Positions 47,291-58,517 of a stretch of 64,000 nucleotides of DNA are shown in pieces; position 1 is the first letter of the stretch; each line of letters opens with the position of its first letter. Where the stretch lies: NCBI GenBank assembly GCA_951799445.1, contig OX637289.1:3512501-3576500 (forward strand), given 5' to 3'. A model generated the notes under the pieces. It did not search any database and was not told the DNA's origin. It saw nothing but the letters and a program-made list of their open reading frames with translations. The stretch comes from Pseudisothecium myosuroides (taxonomy: Eukaryota; Streptophyta; Bryopsida; Hypnales; Lembophyllaceae). The translations under genes were made by a program, and so were the position numbers.

Positions 47291-47893
47291 AGTCTCCTCC
47301 TACACGTTGCTGGATGCGCCCGTCGATGCTGGAACCGGCCTCCTCCTCCCCTCGGACTGCTCAATGCTCTCTTGCTCTCTCTCTAATGTGTCATGGTCTG
47401 CTATATCCAAAGTCAGGAGTGTTGCATTTGCCTCCATGCTTAAGTGTTGATAGTCTTTTGAAGAGTGTGAATGGTGGAAGGTCTAAGTAGAATTGTATCT
47501 GGCTAGTTTTGGTTCCATGAATGGAGCTGTCATTTAGACCACAATTTTTTGCGTTCTTTATTTTTTAATCAGGGTAGGATGATGTTATGAGCTCTTCATT
47601 TTTTGACGGTTCATAAGTGTTATAGGCATTGAGGGAGGTTACAAGAAACTTTATTTCAAATCTTGTACAGTGGAAAAGCATTTCATCGATTCTTGCAGAT
47701 CTTAGTGCTGTCAAGAAAATGGCGTCTATCAGGAGAGATGTAAGCTGAGATGTAAGCTATGGTCCAATTGCAGGTGTCTTGCATTCAAGGGCTGCATTTC
47801 TAGTAATATAAATTTGAATGTAAGTTTATTTGAATTTACACAGTCGTCATGAATTCGTTTAGGTAGCCGTCCTCCAAGATTCATGAAGTTCCA

Positions 47894-48226
47894 TTATGCA
47901 TAATTGGCAATTTGAAGCGTTTTGCCGTCTATTGTAGGGATGGGGTTGAAATTTGAATTATGAGTTTGCCGTTGCAAAAAATGTTGGGTGCTGAAACCAA
48001 GAGCGTTCACTGCATTGTGGCCCCTTTTGTTCTCAACTGCTGGCGCCAGGCCTTTAGCTTTCAATGTGGCCAGGAGCCCAGCAGTGGCAGTTGATGAGTC
48101 AGAGAGGGAGTTCCATTTTCCCATCATCGAGGACCCCTGCCCCCAGCTCTGCCCCTCACCATTGGGCATGTTCACAAATTTTCTGTCCCAGTGTAAATGG
48201 ACCTGCCCGTGCTGCCCTGCGAGCAT
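47894..48226 (-). CDS. Weak unknown frame, GC-rich, within the piggyBac element
   Basis: A 110-codon minus-strand frame from MLAGQHGQVHLHWDRKFVNM through GLAPAVENKRGHN. A plus-strand frame overlaps the same bases, so direction and coding status are unclear. There is no recognisable domain. It sits between the larger unknown region and the right transposon end. Confidence 0.2.
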   Translation of the reverse strand: MLAGQHGQVHLHWDRKFVNMPNGEGQSWGQGSSMMGKWNSLSDSSTATAGLLATLKAKGLAPAVENKRGHNAVNALGFSTQHFLQRQTHNSNFNPIPTIDGKTLQIANYA

Positions 48227-48641
48227 TCAAAACCACATAATCCTTAATAACTTTTTTTCCTAAAATGAAAATGATTTGAAAATAATTGCTCCTCAAAGGT
48301 ACTCCTCGGGAGCCCATTCTTTAAAAATTTCATTTCCAAATTCCTATAATTCTTCAAGTGGTGGCCTGACCAAAAACGCTATGTTCTCAAAAAAGCCAGT
48401 TTGGTCCTTCAGGGGTTAAGATATCCATTTTCTTGAGATTTGGCACTTTTCTAGTTCTTTTGCTTAGAGAATTTTTCTATGCATTTCCTTTGGTGGTTAC
48501 ATTCATCTTAAAGGTGTATACACTAGCCATAATTTTTTTATTTTTTAAAATTTATTTTTCTAATTTTATAGTGTCCCAGAGAAAAAATCATGAGTACTGT
48601 AAAAACACAACAAAATCGGTAGGTGTTTCTTGCATTCACCC

Positions 48642-49774
48642 TTTTCCAACATATTTGAATGCACTTCATCCATTTTTTGTAGCTCCCACAAAAAGCTCTT
48701 AAATATAATCCACCTAACAAATGCTAAATTGTTCTAAAATTTTAGTTTCATGCTTGCTTAATCTTTCTTGCCTGGCCATAAGACAAATTAATAAAGACTC
48801 CAACATCTTAGGAGAACTTTGAAACTAAATATTAATTTTGAATCTACAAGGGTTCAATGAATTTAATGTTAAATATTTTTTTTTTCTCATGCATATTTCA
48901 AAGTTCTATAACTCTTGACCATCGTTCAACCTCTATATCCTTCATTTTATACTTGAAATGTTGAAATGATTGAAGGATTGAATATGCAACAAGTCAATTA
49001 GTCTAGGATGGTAAATTGATGCCAAAGATTATTTTATACACTTGTCGGAGGAAAAAACAATTACACTAGCACTTAAATTTAAAACTTCAAACATCCACAT
49101 TACACTTCAAATAATCACAATATTTTATTTTTTCCACCATAAATTTTAAAAGAACAAAGACCTATAGAAAAAATCTTTTGACTTTCAAATCAAATCTTAG
49201 AGTGTTTTGGATGCAAATAATAAAAATAGTTCCTTGAGAAAATTTCTCACTATTTCTAATTGGTACTTATACAATGAGAAAAAAATTCAAATTACATTTG
49301 TCATTTGTTTCACTTTATTTGCACTTTTTGCTATTAAAATTACAACTATGACAAATTTTCAGGCCAAAAATTCACCCCATTTTGCAAGCCAGGTGGTGAT
49401 GCTCATAGAACATTACCACCAATTCCGCAAAATTGGACCACAACATGAAGAAGTGGTGGGGCACTTGCCACCTCATAAGATGTGGCGGTGCACTCAAGAC
49501 CAACCACCCCTTAAAGTCCTCACTAAAGCTCTCCTCTTTCTTTTCACACCTCTCACTAGCCTCTTTGTCTTTTACTAAGGCCATAGTCAAAGTTGACCAA
49601 CTTGGCATGAGTGTAATATTACCCACTACAAAGGCCCTTGATTGCTAAGCAAATGTAGAAGTGATGGGAAGAATGGCACAACTTTTAATGTGACGTGGTG
49701 CTAGTGCGGAGTCATTTTTGCATGCACATGCGGCAAGCCTAGAGTGGCATTGTCTAGGACTCGTGGCAAGAGTT
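48642..49774. other. No gene recognised
   Basis: AT-rich sequence. A plus-strand frame at 49207-49578 has a hydrophobic stretch (IQITFVICFTLFALFAI) but no other feature; it is probably chance or decayed. Confidence 0.3.
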
Positions 49775-49776
49775 TA

Positions 49777-49914
49777 AGGTAGATGCATCCATTTTTGTCC
49801 TTTCATTCTATTTTGACATCATGTACCAATGGTGCACATTTTCTGTATGGAATGTACTCCATTGATACACGATGACAAAATGGGGTACATAGACAAGAAT
49901 GGATGTGTCTACCT
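49777..49914. mobile_element. Foldback MITE, Stowaway-like
   Basis: The left arm begins AGGTAGATGCATCCATT and the right arm, in reverse complement, AGGTAGACACATCCATT. The arms pair for about 55 bases through TTTTGACATCATGTACCAATGG. TA is present on both sides (49775-49776 and 49915-49916), as for Tc1/mariner MITEs. Confidence 0.65.
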
Positions 49915-50055
49915 TACATCTCATCTCTTCTGACCTCCCCGTAGTCCCCTAAAGCAACCTACAATACCCAAAATGTGGTAGGACACTAAATCCATCTCAC
50001 AAAGTGGGACCATTAGGGTGAATTTTGTGTTTTGTGGGATGAATATGAAAAGGAA

Positions 50056-50688
50056 GCCCCCTATTTTGTGCCGTGTTAATCTTATTTTCACCCCACTTTC
50101 CTAGCTAGTTTGGGGCCTTTGACTGCAAATTTTGAATTTTTACTTGCAATCGGAGGCCCCAAATTAGCTAGGAGAGGTGTACAAGGTAAATTAATCAAGT
50201 TCAAAATACATTTTTTTTACATGCACCCTTGGAATGACTAGGGGGACAAGCGAGGGGGTCAATTCACTCCAACCCACTTCATGTGACGGATCTAGCATCC
50301 TGCAAAAATGTGCGTTCACCCCGCCAATGGAGAGTCTCGAAGTGACTCAAGATCATTCGTCACTCCGGTTCACTTAGAGCATTGCCATCATGGCTTGGCC
50401 TCCCTGGCCGGGACGCCATAGGCTGGGCCCGGAAGCCAAACATTCCCCCACCATGATGCATGCAACAAATATTGAAGCACCGGGCGCGGAGAATGTGGTT
50501 CATTTTGCTTCCCAATCCGATGCACGGTCAATTTTCAATTCACAAGTAGTGCAGTCTTATACAATAACATGAAATAAATATTTATATAGTGTCAAATGTT
50601 GAGAAATTAGTGTGGGGCAACCTAATTTCACTATTTTGTGAAGGAGAAGGTGTTAAGAGTTGAACAAACGCGGCACAAAATAGGGGTT
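50056..50688. mobile_element. TIR element of about 630 bp
   Basis: The left end reads GCCCCCTATTTTGTGCCGTG and the right end, in reverse complement, AACCCCTATTTTGTGCCGCG. The interior has GC-rich patches (50380-50470) and a 60-codon frame without a known domain. The superfamily is undetermined. Confidence 0.55.
50100..50172. repeat. Long hairpin, possible MITE
   Basis: CCTAGCTAGTTTGGGGCCT and AGGCCCCAAATTAGCTAGG are inverted repeats with one mismatch around a loop of about 35 bases. They lie inside the TIR element. Confidence 0.65.
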
Positions 50689-51144
50689 CTTTTTTTACAA
50701 CTTTCACCCTTGGTTGGACCTCCGCAAAAGGCTCGTTGCACTACGACCTTAATTATAGACTGGACCGCATCCAAGTGACGGAGATCAATACAATCAGTCA
50801 CATGCGAAACTATCTTCCTTCGTGGGTCCCCGAAAGGGACCGTGTATTTCTTTTTCCGCTTTTGTTGGCCCCCACCAAATATGCAAAAGTCGTACAGAAC
50901 AGGACAATACTGCAGCAGTAGGGCAGGCTAAGTTAAGCTTACTGTAGAGCATATTAGCATATTAGCATCCTTTCCAAATTGCAAAAAGGAAGTGGCAAAG
51001 CGGGAATATTCTTTAGGTGAAACAGACGCATCACGGCAAGAGTAAATTCCTTGGGTTTCTTTTGACGAAATTGATGAGTCTAGGGCTCCGTCCAGATCCC
51101 ATTGCCAAAAAAAAAGAGAAGTAAGGACAATTACCCCATGACAA
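50689..51144. other. No gene seen
   Basis: A short open frame at 50736-50921 has no recognisable domain, and no repeat ends were found. Confidence 0.3.
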
Positions 51145-51486
51145 CATTAGAGAAAATTTGGGGCCTCCGGAGGGCTGCTCTACAATCCTCTGAGGGACCC
51201 TGAAATTTACTTTTTTTTTGCAAAAAAATTAGTTTTTCCCCTATTTTTGCACAGCAGAAACTGCAGCGACAGTGGCGCATGAACCGAAATTTACAATTAA
51301 TTTTTTTTTTCCAATCTTTAAAAATTTAAAAAATTTAAAACATCGCGATTTCTGACCGTTCCGGCAAGCAATCAACTAAGCTGACTGCTCACTTCAGGAC
51401 AATTCTGGAGTGACAGGCCAAGCATTTTAATAGCTTGGCTTGTCACTCTGAAGCAGCCCTCCGGAGGGTTGGATTTTTTTCTAATG
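51145..51486. mobile_element. Short TIR element with CCTCCGGAGG motif, second member
   Basis: The left end is CATTAGAGAAAATTTGGGGC and the right end, in reverse complement, CATTAGAAAAAAATCCAACC. Both then run into CCTCCGGAGGGCTGCT. The organisation matches 1949-2210. It has no coding capacity. Confidence 0.65.
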
Positions 51487-52400
51487 ATAGTGCAGTATGC
51501 TAACTGGAAAAATGTGAGAATAAAGTTTTATGGTAAAACAAGCAATAAGAAACAAGGTTACAGTTGGGGGGAAAAAAATTGAACTTCATGTGATTTTTTA
51601 AAAAAATTTAGAGAAGGATGTCGCCTTGGACATCCCATTTTAGCCCATTGACATGCTTGTCAACGTTGAAAAAATAGCTAGTGTAGGGCTTCTACCAACC
51701 CATACCCAACTTAATACGTGCTCAGTTCAGTGCATAAAGACCTCAGCATCTACTAACTTTTGTAATCGATGAAATGAACTGATTTGCACTGATTTGAGAT
51801 GAATTGATGACACCGTGTAATTAAGGCATAGAATCTGTCCATTCCAAACACATGATATCTTCATTTCATGCAATTAACGCCCTAAAGTAAGCAATTTTTT
51901 AATTCCATAATTTATTTTTTTGTTTTTCAATGCAAACAACCTGGAATGGGTGTTTTTTTAAATGTTTGAAATGGGAGTTTGGACTGGATTGGAGTAGTCT
52001 TCACCTTATATTATACTACCACAACTTTAGAAAATTTACTAGTGCAGAAAAATCTGAAATCCTCCTCAATAGTCTTTCTAAGGTAGAGCCACCCGTAACC
52101 GACCGAATAAGCAATTTTAACATGATCTGGAGTAGTGCAAGGCAAATCAAATATTTTCAAAGGTGCATCCAAAGAAATGACAGGGATTGCAAATTTTTTG
52201 GTAATTTTATCACTTGAACAAAAATTGCTATAAATTTTGGGAGGCAAAAAGTGCTCTAGACCCAAGGCCTATGTCTAAACTCTTCCAATTCTAATCATCC
52301 AAGAACTTTTTTCCTACTCATTATTTCTTACTTTCTTTCTCATAACTTTGAACATATGTCATGAACTTATTAGCATTAGAAGACATTTAAGGCCAATAGA
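51487..52400. other. No gene seen
   Basis: AT-rich sequence. Open frames on both strands near 51930-52265 have no recognisable domain. Confidence 0.3.
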
Positions 52401-52655
52401 AGACTGCGAGTTCCCAAAGCGTTCCTAGCCTAGGAACTCTATCACATGCATAGTCTGAAGTGGTCGAAAAAGTGCCATGTCAGAATTTTTGAAAAAAAAT
52501 TAAAAAAAATTATATTATATATTTCTTTCACTTTTGGATATTTTTTTTAATTTTTAATTTTTGAAAAAAAATTTTTGATAGCATTACTATTGGTTCAGAA
52601 CACGGAAACATGCCTAAAACGGCCCTCCTTTGCCCTCAAATCTCCCCTAATGTTC

Positions 52656-52878
52656 CACTGCAAAGAGAGAGGGGTGTTTTAAGTGAGTTTTAAGTATAGT
52701 CCTAGACATAAGATTTTAAGTAATGACCTTTTAGGAGATTTTAAGTAAAATTTTACTAGAAACGTATGAAATTATAGTAAAATTTTACTGAAAATCTCCT
52801 AAAAGGTCATTACTTAAAATCTTATGTTTAGGACTATACTTAAAAGCTCACTTAAATCACCTCCTTTCTCTCGTAGTG
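52656..52878. mobile_element. Foldback MITE with near full-length arms
   Basis: The 223-bp element starts CACTGCAAAGAGAGAGG and ends, in reverse complement, CACTACGAGAGAAAGG. Long inner arms (TAAGTATAGTCCTAGACATA with TATGTTTAGGACTATACTTA, then TAATGACCTTTTAGGAGATT with its complement) pair around a loop of about 20 bases. A half copy lies at 1530-1622. Confidence 0.85.
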
Positions 52879-53249
52879 AATTCCAACCTTGAAAAGGAAA
52901 AAAAAAAAAAAAAAAAACATTCCAAGTTTCAAAAAATGTGGTGCAGCCTTGGTCGGAAATAACTGCACCTATATGTTGGGTATGGGTCACTAGTCAAGAA
53001 TGGGTGGCTCTACCTTATCTGGATGACTCCTATGCCACAACACTTGCAAATCTTTCCTTCTTCCAAATACACATATGCCACCCATTTTGCCAAACTGCTT
53101 TGTAAGTTGGGTTTACATTTCCATCTTTTCTCAATTTGTTTGAGGGTGTTATTTCATATAATCTAGTCATAAGGTGGAGGCACCCATTTCCATTGGAGGA
53201 GATTTGAGTTGTTTCCGTTGCTGGGAACCAGTCCCTTGCTGTCAAAATT

Positions 53250-53335
53250 TTAAAATAATTAAAAAATAAAAAATAATTAAAAAATAATTAAAAAATAATT
53301 AAAAAATAATTAAAAATAATTAAAAAATAATTTTT
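53250..53335. repeat. Simple repeat, AATTAAAAAAT units
   Basis: About 86 bp of repeated AATTAAAAAAT with small length changes. Confidence 0.9.
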
Positions 53336-53373
53336 TTTCAAAAAAAATATTTTAAAAATATTTAATTATTAAT

Positions 53374-53406
53374 ATCTGACGTGGCAGTCTCTTGGCCACG
53401 TCAGAT
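53374..53406. repeat. Perfect 12-bp inverted repeat
   Basis: ATCTGACGTGGC and GCCACGTCAGAT face each other across nine bases. It is probably structural sequence of the surrounding TIR element. Confidence 0.75.
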
Positions 53407-53458
53407 TACAATTTCCAGGCCATTCCCACAATTTCAACAACCCGGGAATTAGCAGTCT

Positions 53459-55232
53459 CTTAGACCCCTGAAATCTCTTGTAATGCAACATTTCACCCTA
53501 AACCAAACTTAGTAATATGTATATCTAGAATTTTTGTAATATATGGGTCATGCACATAAAGTACATGAATGAAAAAAATGTTTGGGGTGCTCATTGGAAT
53601 CTCACTTTGATCATTTATATTTCTCTCTTGGTATCTTGAAAATTCATTTTTTCTTTTAAAAACACCTTTAATTGCATTTGTATGTTTCCTAAAAAATTCA
53701 ATCTTGAATTGTGGCATTGGGAGGTATAATCTCTTCCTTATACTTTTGGGAATAAGTGCCTCTATTTGATCATGCAATCATGCAATTAGTCAATCATGTT
53801 TGACCATGCAAACTCCATCACTTGCATATCCATCCATTTTTTAAAATTTGTGAATACCTAATCATTTCTTCAATTCAAATCTAAATAGTCCACATTCCAA
53901 CACCAACAAAATAAAAATCAAATTTGTTTAAACTTGTGAAATACCTCCCACGACTGTAAAGACATGCCCAATGTACTCATTTGATGAAGATGAAACTAAA
54001 TTATAGTTGTATCCTAACTCACAATACGTTTACTTAAAAACAACCATCATGTTGCTATTATTTTTTGGCAAAATACAATCCTACCAAAATAGAGGGCCTT
54101 CTAAACTAGAAACAAACATTATTTGTTGTTGATTTGTTGAGATGGCTTCTACTTTGTTTTCAATTAGGGAAGATGGAGTATCCACCATTTATGGCTTTAG
54201 TTTGAAAAGGTAATGGAGAATATGCTAGAGTTCCTTGGAACAAGTGTCATGATCCAAATGCTAGGGGCTCAATCTCCATGGACAAAGAGTTGGCCAAATT
54301 TGACAAGAATTGGAGTTGTTTAAGTCTCTTTTGCACTCAATGTTCAGGGATTGAAGGTCAATTGGCATTTGTGGTACCGCAATACTAGTATAGTTTAAAA
54401 GTCTTTTACTCTTGTTTTCTCTCGTGTGCTTTACCTTTTGAGTGGAGATGCATTTTTACCATGTGCAATTGAAACTTATTTTGAATTAAGCTCCTTCAAG
54501 AAAACTTGTGAAATAGTACAATTTGTCATCAAATGCAACTTGCTTCCATTTAAAGGGTTGTCAATATTGCAAAGGTTTAACATGTGTACATTTGATTCAA
54601 AAAATTTAGTCAATACTCAATGGCCTACCCTTGGAAAGTATGAGACAACTATGGATTGCAACTACAAGGTGGAGTGTGGAATGTGGCTACTAAAAACATT
54701 GCCAATTCTTGGAGGGGAAATATGAATGGCACTGATTGGACTACAAAGGTACATGATTGGATTGGAGTCTTCAACTTGGATGCATATTAGTTCCTAAATT
54801 GCATTGTCAAATTCATGAACAACATTTCCTTCCACTCAAGAAAGGATCTGAACAGAATACAAATGGAGTTTTTACAACATACCTCAACTTTTCCGATTAG
54901 CCAACAAATATATTGCCTTATTAGATCCATTCCATTCATTTAGATATAATTTAGTCAAAGAAACTAATGACCGTAAAGTGGTTGTAGTGATTAAAAAATA
55001 CCTAAGAGAATCAATGTATAGACAATATCAAAGAACCTTAAAAATTTAATGTTCAACCCTATTGTATTATTTAAAAATCAATAGGTTGAGGGTCAATTTA
55101 GAATAGATTCTATAAACCAAAAAGTTGAGGTTCCTCTCCTACAATACCAAAGCGGTACAAAAGCTACTCAAATTACATCACCAAGTCTCTAATGTATAGA
55201 GGAAATAAATACTTCATGACTACTAGATCACT
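53459..55232. other. No gene recognised
   Basis: AT-rich sequence with short frames, the longest at 54426-54725 on the plus strand without a domain. Confidence 0.3.
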
Positions 55233-55427
55233 TCTACACTGAATAGGGGTATTAAGGGGACCAAAAAATTAAAGGGACTTATCTTGAAAAACTGTAGATG
55301 TTTGAAACATGATGTACAACCCCCGGACACTTCAATAACTATTGATGTACAGAAAAGGTAGATATTTATATAGTGTGAAATGTCAATTAATTAGTATGGG
55401 TCCCTTTAATACCCCTATTCAATGTAG
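55233..55427. mobile_element. Small TIR MITE
   Basis: The left end CTACACTGAATAGGGGTATT, followed by AAGGGGACC, pairs with the right end, in reverse complement CTACATTGAATAGGGGTATT, followed by AAAGGGACCC. The length is about 195 bp without coding capacity. Confidence 0.75.
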
Positions 55428-55525
55428 TAGACTTTGGATTTGTCCAAAGCTCTTACGCAAGAAGAAGCTGACTTTCTATGGCTCATCTAACACAAGGCAT
55501 TCCTAGTTTTTGACTAGAAGAGGAG

Positions 55526-55672
55526 GGATGATTGCAAGAAATACTTGTACTATTTTCCAACACACTACACTTGTTGATTTGTTTTTGGGCTGTAACTTTT
55601 GTATTTTTGCTCCAAAAGACTCAAGATTCAAAGATAATGTATGTATGATTATTATGCACCTTGGCTAGTCTT
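55526..55672 (-). mobile_element. G-element fragment (one end only)
   Basis: ATGATTGCAAGAAATACTTG at 55530, then TTTTTGGGCTGTAACTTTTG and GATTATTATGCACCTT, match the right end of G1 in reverse complement. The rest of the element is absent. Confidence 0.6.
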
Positions 55673-56720
55673 GGAGTTTATGGTAGTCAAAATCATAGTT
55701 ATATGGACCTTTTGGCTAAAAAGAAATGACAAAGTATTCAATGACATTAATTGGACCATTGAGAGATAACTTCCTAAGATCTGGCTAGGAATAGTTGATT
55801 GCAGTCATCTCATTTGGCAAACAATCAAAAGGCTCCTGTTCAACTATGTTATTGACAACAAATTTGTCATAAAATGGTGTGTCTAAATTTTTTTAGATAT
55901 CTACATAGAAGACAAGAACTATGTCAAGTTGGTCAAACATGCAATCTTGTTAAAAATTGAATGATTTTCCTCCAATTTTTTAGTGGAGAGTTTTTGAATG
56001 TGAATGGATCACTTGGGATTGGAAAGCTTCTCACTGAGGAAGTACATCATTTTCTATAGGAGAAGATGCTATATCGACAAATCACAGAAGATGCCTTTTT
56101 AACGTACTTGATAAATGTCCCAAATTGAGTATTCTATTGCGATTGGAACTTTGGGCATATTACCACTGTCTAATTGGTTTTATAATTATAATATGACACA
56201 AACATGTGATTTATACCATGAAGTTCTACACCATAATATACACACATGGTAAAAATTTCAGATTTTTAAGCTTATTTTGTATTTGATATGAATTTTATTC
56301 ACTTTCTCTTCAGAGATTCAAAATAATTTCAAATTTTCACAAAAATGAATGAAATTTTATGGCTTGTAGAAGACATGGGACTTGTTCTTTGAAAAAAAAA
56401 ATTTTAAAAAAATTCCATTCTGTTTCACTACCAAAATGAATCATTTAGAGTGGAGGACTTTAATGTTTGATTACACAATTATAGGCTTAAGCATCTTAGG
56501 ATTACCACAAGAATTTATAAACATTTAGATGGATGAAAGAATGTATGACTTTGTGTTCTTAAAACATGTTTGCATTCACCTATTGTTTGAAATTTTACTT
56601 TAAGGAGTAATATTATTTTGGTATCAAAATTACATTAATATAATTTTTAGATATATATACACCACTAATATTATTTTTAATATTTAAGATATGAAACTTC
56701 CAAACATTTTTTGTGACGTA
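55673..56720. other. No gene seen
   Basis: AT-rich sequence with no recognised repeat ends or domains. Confidence 0.3.
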
Positions 56721-56724
56721 AGGA

Positions 56725-56975
56725 GGGTACATCCCAAGTTGCCACTTTTTGCTATGGTACCTAGTTATTATTATTATACTATTCAAGTTTTCATATTTTG
56801 TTGTTGGCAAGTGAGAGGAGGTTCCAACGCACCAACGAACGCGGCATTTGGATACCGTATGCAAAAGTTCTATGGAGTAGTTTTTTTGGTAGAGGTTCTG
56901 AAATCATTTCTTCCACATAGGTACATGTTGATTTTCAAGATGCAGCCAGACTGATGGTGGTGGTTTTGGGTTAGT
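56725..56975 (+). repeat. Dispersed repeat, copy 2 of 3
   Basis: This matches 10620-10890 and 58655-58895 through TTGCTATGGTACCTAG, TTATTATTAT, GGTTCCAACGCACCAACGAA, TATGCAAAAGTT and TTTCTTCCACATAGGTAC. Confidence 0.6.
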
Positions 56976-57089
56976 GGTTGGAGGGCCCACCTTATTCCAC
57001 CATGGAATAAGGTACAAGGACAGAACGTACTCCCTTTGTAAGTTAAGATCCATACCTTAAGACACGCTATTTGTTTTGTTTTGTTTGTC

Positions 57090-57420
57090 ATGTTGTGATC
57101 TCCCGGACCGTGCGTCCCCCGGTGGCGTGCTTGATATCGTCAGAAAGCCCTCGGCGAGGAAGGGTGCATGGGCTTGGTTTCGTGGTGTTTGGACTTACAG
57201 TGTGAAAGTTATGGATTTTTGAGTTATTTTGGATTCCTTTAAATTACTAAATTATCCTAAATTATGTATCTTCTGAACCGTGTGTCAATTGGTCATGTTC
57301 TTGGTACCCTTGGAAAGCCCTCAGAGAGGAGGGGTTCACGGGCTTTACATTATGACATTTGAACCTATGGTGGGAAAGTTATGGATTTTTGAGTTATTTT
57401 TGGCAACAGCACAAGGCACA
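57090..57420. repeat. Dispersed repeat with two internal units of about 170 bp
   Basis: GAAAGCCCTC (near 57143 and 57313), GGGCTT and GTTATGGATTTTTGAGTTAT each occur twice about 170 bp apart. The ends match 37741-37990 (GATCTCCCGGACC and GCACAAGGCACACTA). Confidence 0.65.
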
Positions 57421-57945
57421 CTATGGATGAAATTTGTGTCCTCATTTGTTCTTTGCATTTCTGTACAAACAGATTTAGTAATATAGTGACGTGGCGCGGT
57501 CCTGCATCGTGGGTGGATTCAAAAGTTTGGATCCCCCTCATCCACGCATTCAATGGTTGAACATTTTTAAATATATTTTCAATATACAGTAGGATTTTAG
57601 GCCCTCTCTTGCAATGAAATTTCGTTTCATTTGTGGTCAAAAAAAATTTTAAAATTAAGAAAATAAATGTAGGAATACGCCATGGTGCCATGGTGGACGG
57701 ACGTGAGCGGTGTCCCACATCCATCCGCAGGTGTGGCGAGAATCCTGGGCCTAACACTTGGCCGCGTCTGCAGCCGCGTTGAAGCCCACTGGTGCGTTGG
57801 GGGATGTCTGAGGTGGCGAACTTCCATTGGAGAGTTGAGTTGGGAACTGGAAATTTCTCGGAAGGACCAGGGCGTAGGCTCGTAACTTAAAGTGCCTAAA
57901 GTCGCAAACGACTGCCAGGAAATGTTCCATTCGTTTTTCCATTTA
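57421..57945. other. GC-richer patch, no gene identified
   Basis: Around 57680-57860 GC content rises and frames are open on both strands, but no domain or splice pattern was recognised. Confidence 0.3.
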
Positions 57946-57949
57946 TTAA

Positions 57950-58517
57950 CCCTGGAGCGCTCCTACGTCCATTTCCTGGACGATGAACAGATTCAGATCC
58001 TTGTTTCTGTCTCATTCCTGCTTGGATGAAAGTCATCTTAATTTTTGGTGATACTTTATCAAGTTGTTGTCCTATCCATCGGTTGGATTTGGTGTTACTA
58101 GAATATATACATTTCTAAAATTACAAATGTGGAAGTATGTCAACTGGTCAATTTGCATTGACTTTAGTTCAAAACTAGATGTGCAAAAATGAGGTCAAAG
58201 ATGTAAAGGTCACAAAAATTTCAAAAAATCACCATATGAAGAGAACCTTATTTCAAATCCATTCCAACAAGTTTTACTCAAAAAATGATAATATTTTACT
58301 TGTAATTGAATTTAGAAGGAATTCTGAAATTTTCTTTTCAAAATTTATAGAAAAAGATTGGTGATAGCATTAGTAGATCTAATCGTACGGATAGAATTTA
58401 AAAATCAAAATCTACAGCTTTCATTTGTATACCAATTCCAAAATATTCTTCCAAATTGTAGTTTATAATGGTTTTTCTCAAATCATCAATTTGGAGATGA
58501 ATCTAGACGTTTAGGGG
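57950..58517. mobile_element. Possible piggyBac-type MITE
   Basis: TTAA (57946-57949) is followed by CCCTGGAGCGCTCC. The other end reads GACGTTTAGGGG then TTAA (58518-58521). The terminal match is short. AAATGTTCCATTCGTTT occurs on both sides (57920 and 58549), an unexplained flanking duplication. Confidence 0.4.

Larger units (their letters stand above)
39759..48415 (-). mobile_element. 8657-bp piggyBac element with transposase and extra sequence
   Basis: TTAA lies on both sides (39755-39758, 48416-48419). The terminal repeats are short: CCCCTAAAGG at the left and CCCCTGAAGG in reverse complement at the right. The insertion interrupts G2 exactly where intact G1 reads TCAA, so these limits are supported independently of the transposase. 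Inside, from left: a left subterminal region shared with the MITEs, a GC-rich segment with a signal-peptide-like frame, a 106-bp tandem array, the minus-strand transposase, 67-bp and 61-bp arrays, a GC-rich segment of about 1.6 kb with unknown frames, and the right subterminal region. piggyBac elements of animals are typically 2-3 kb, so this one is unusually large. The transposase gene is interrupted, so the element is probably not autonomous now. Confidence 0.88.
39248..48641 (-). mobile_element. TIR element G2, split by the piggyBac insertion
   Basis: The outer ends are GGGTGAATGCAAAAAACACC at 39248 and, in reverse complement, GGGTGAATGCAAGAAACACC ending at 48641. Positions 48641 down to 48420 match G1 from its left end to GATATTT. 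Positions 39754 down to 39248 match G1 from AATGTTTTTATTAATT to its right end. Removing the insertion leaves about 733 bp, close to the 723 bp of G1. Confidence 0.85.
52401..53458. mobile_element. TIR element of about 1.06 kb carrying a nested MITE
   Basis: The left end is AGACTGCGAGTTCCC and the right end, in reverse complement, AGACTGCTAATTCCC. The palindrome GTTCCTAGCCTAGGAAC follows the left end. The foldback MITE at 52656-52878, a run of 20 A (52898-52917) and a simple AT repeat lie inside. No transposase is seen. The assignment rests on 15-bp ends only. Confidence 0.45.

Noticed and set aside
52898..52917. Run of 20 A as a retroposon tail
   Set aside because: No target duplication or polyadenylation signal was found. 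It lies inside a TIR element beside simple AT repeats.
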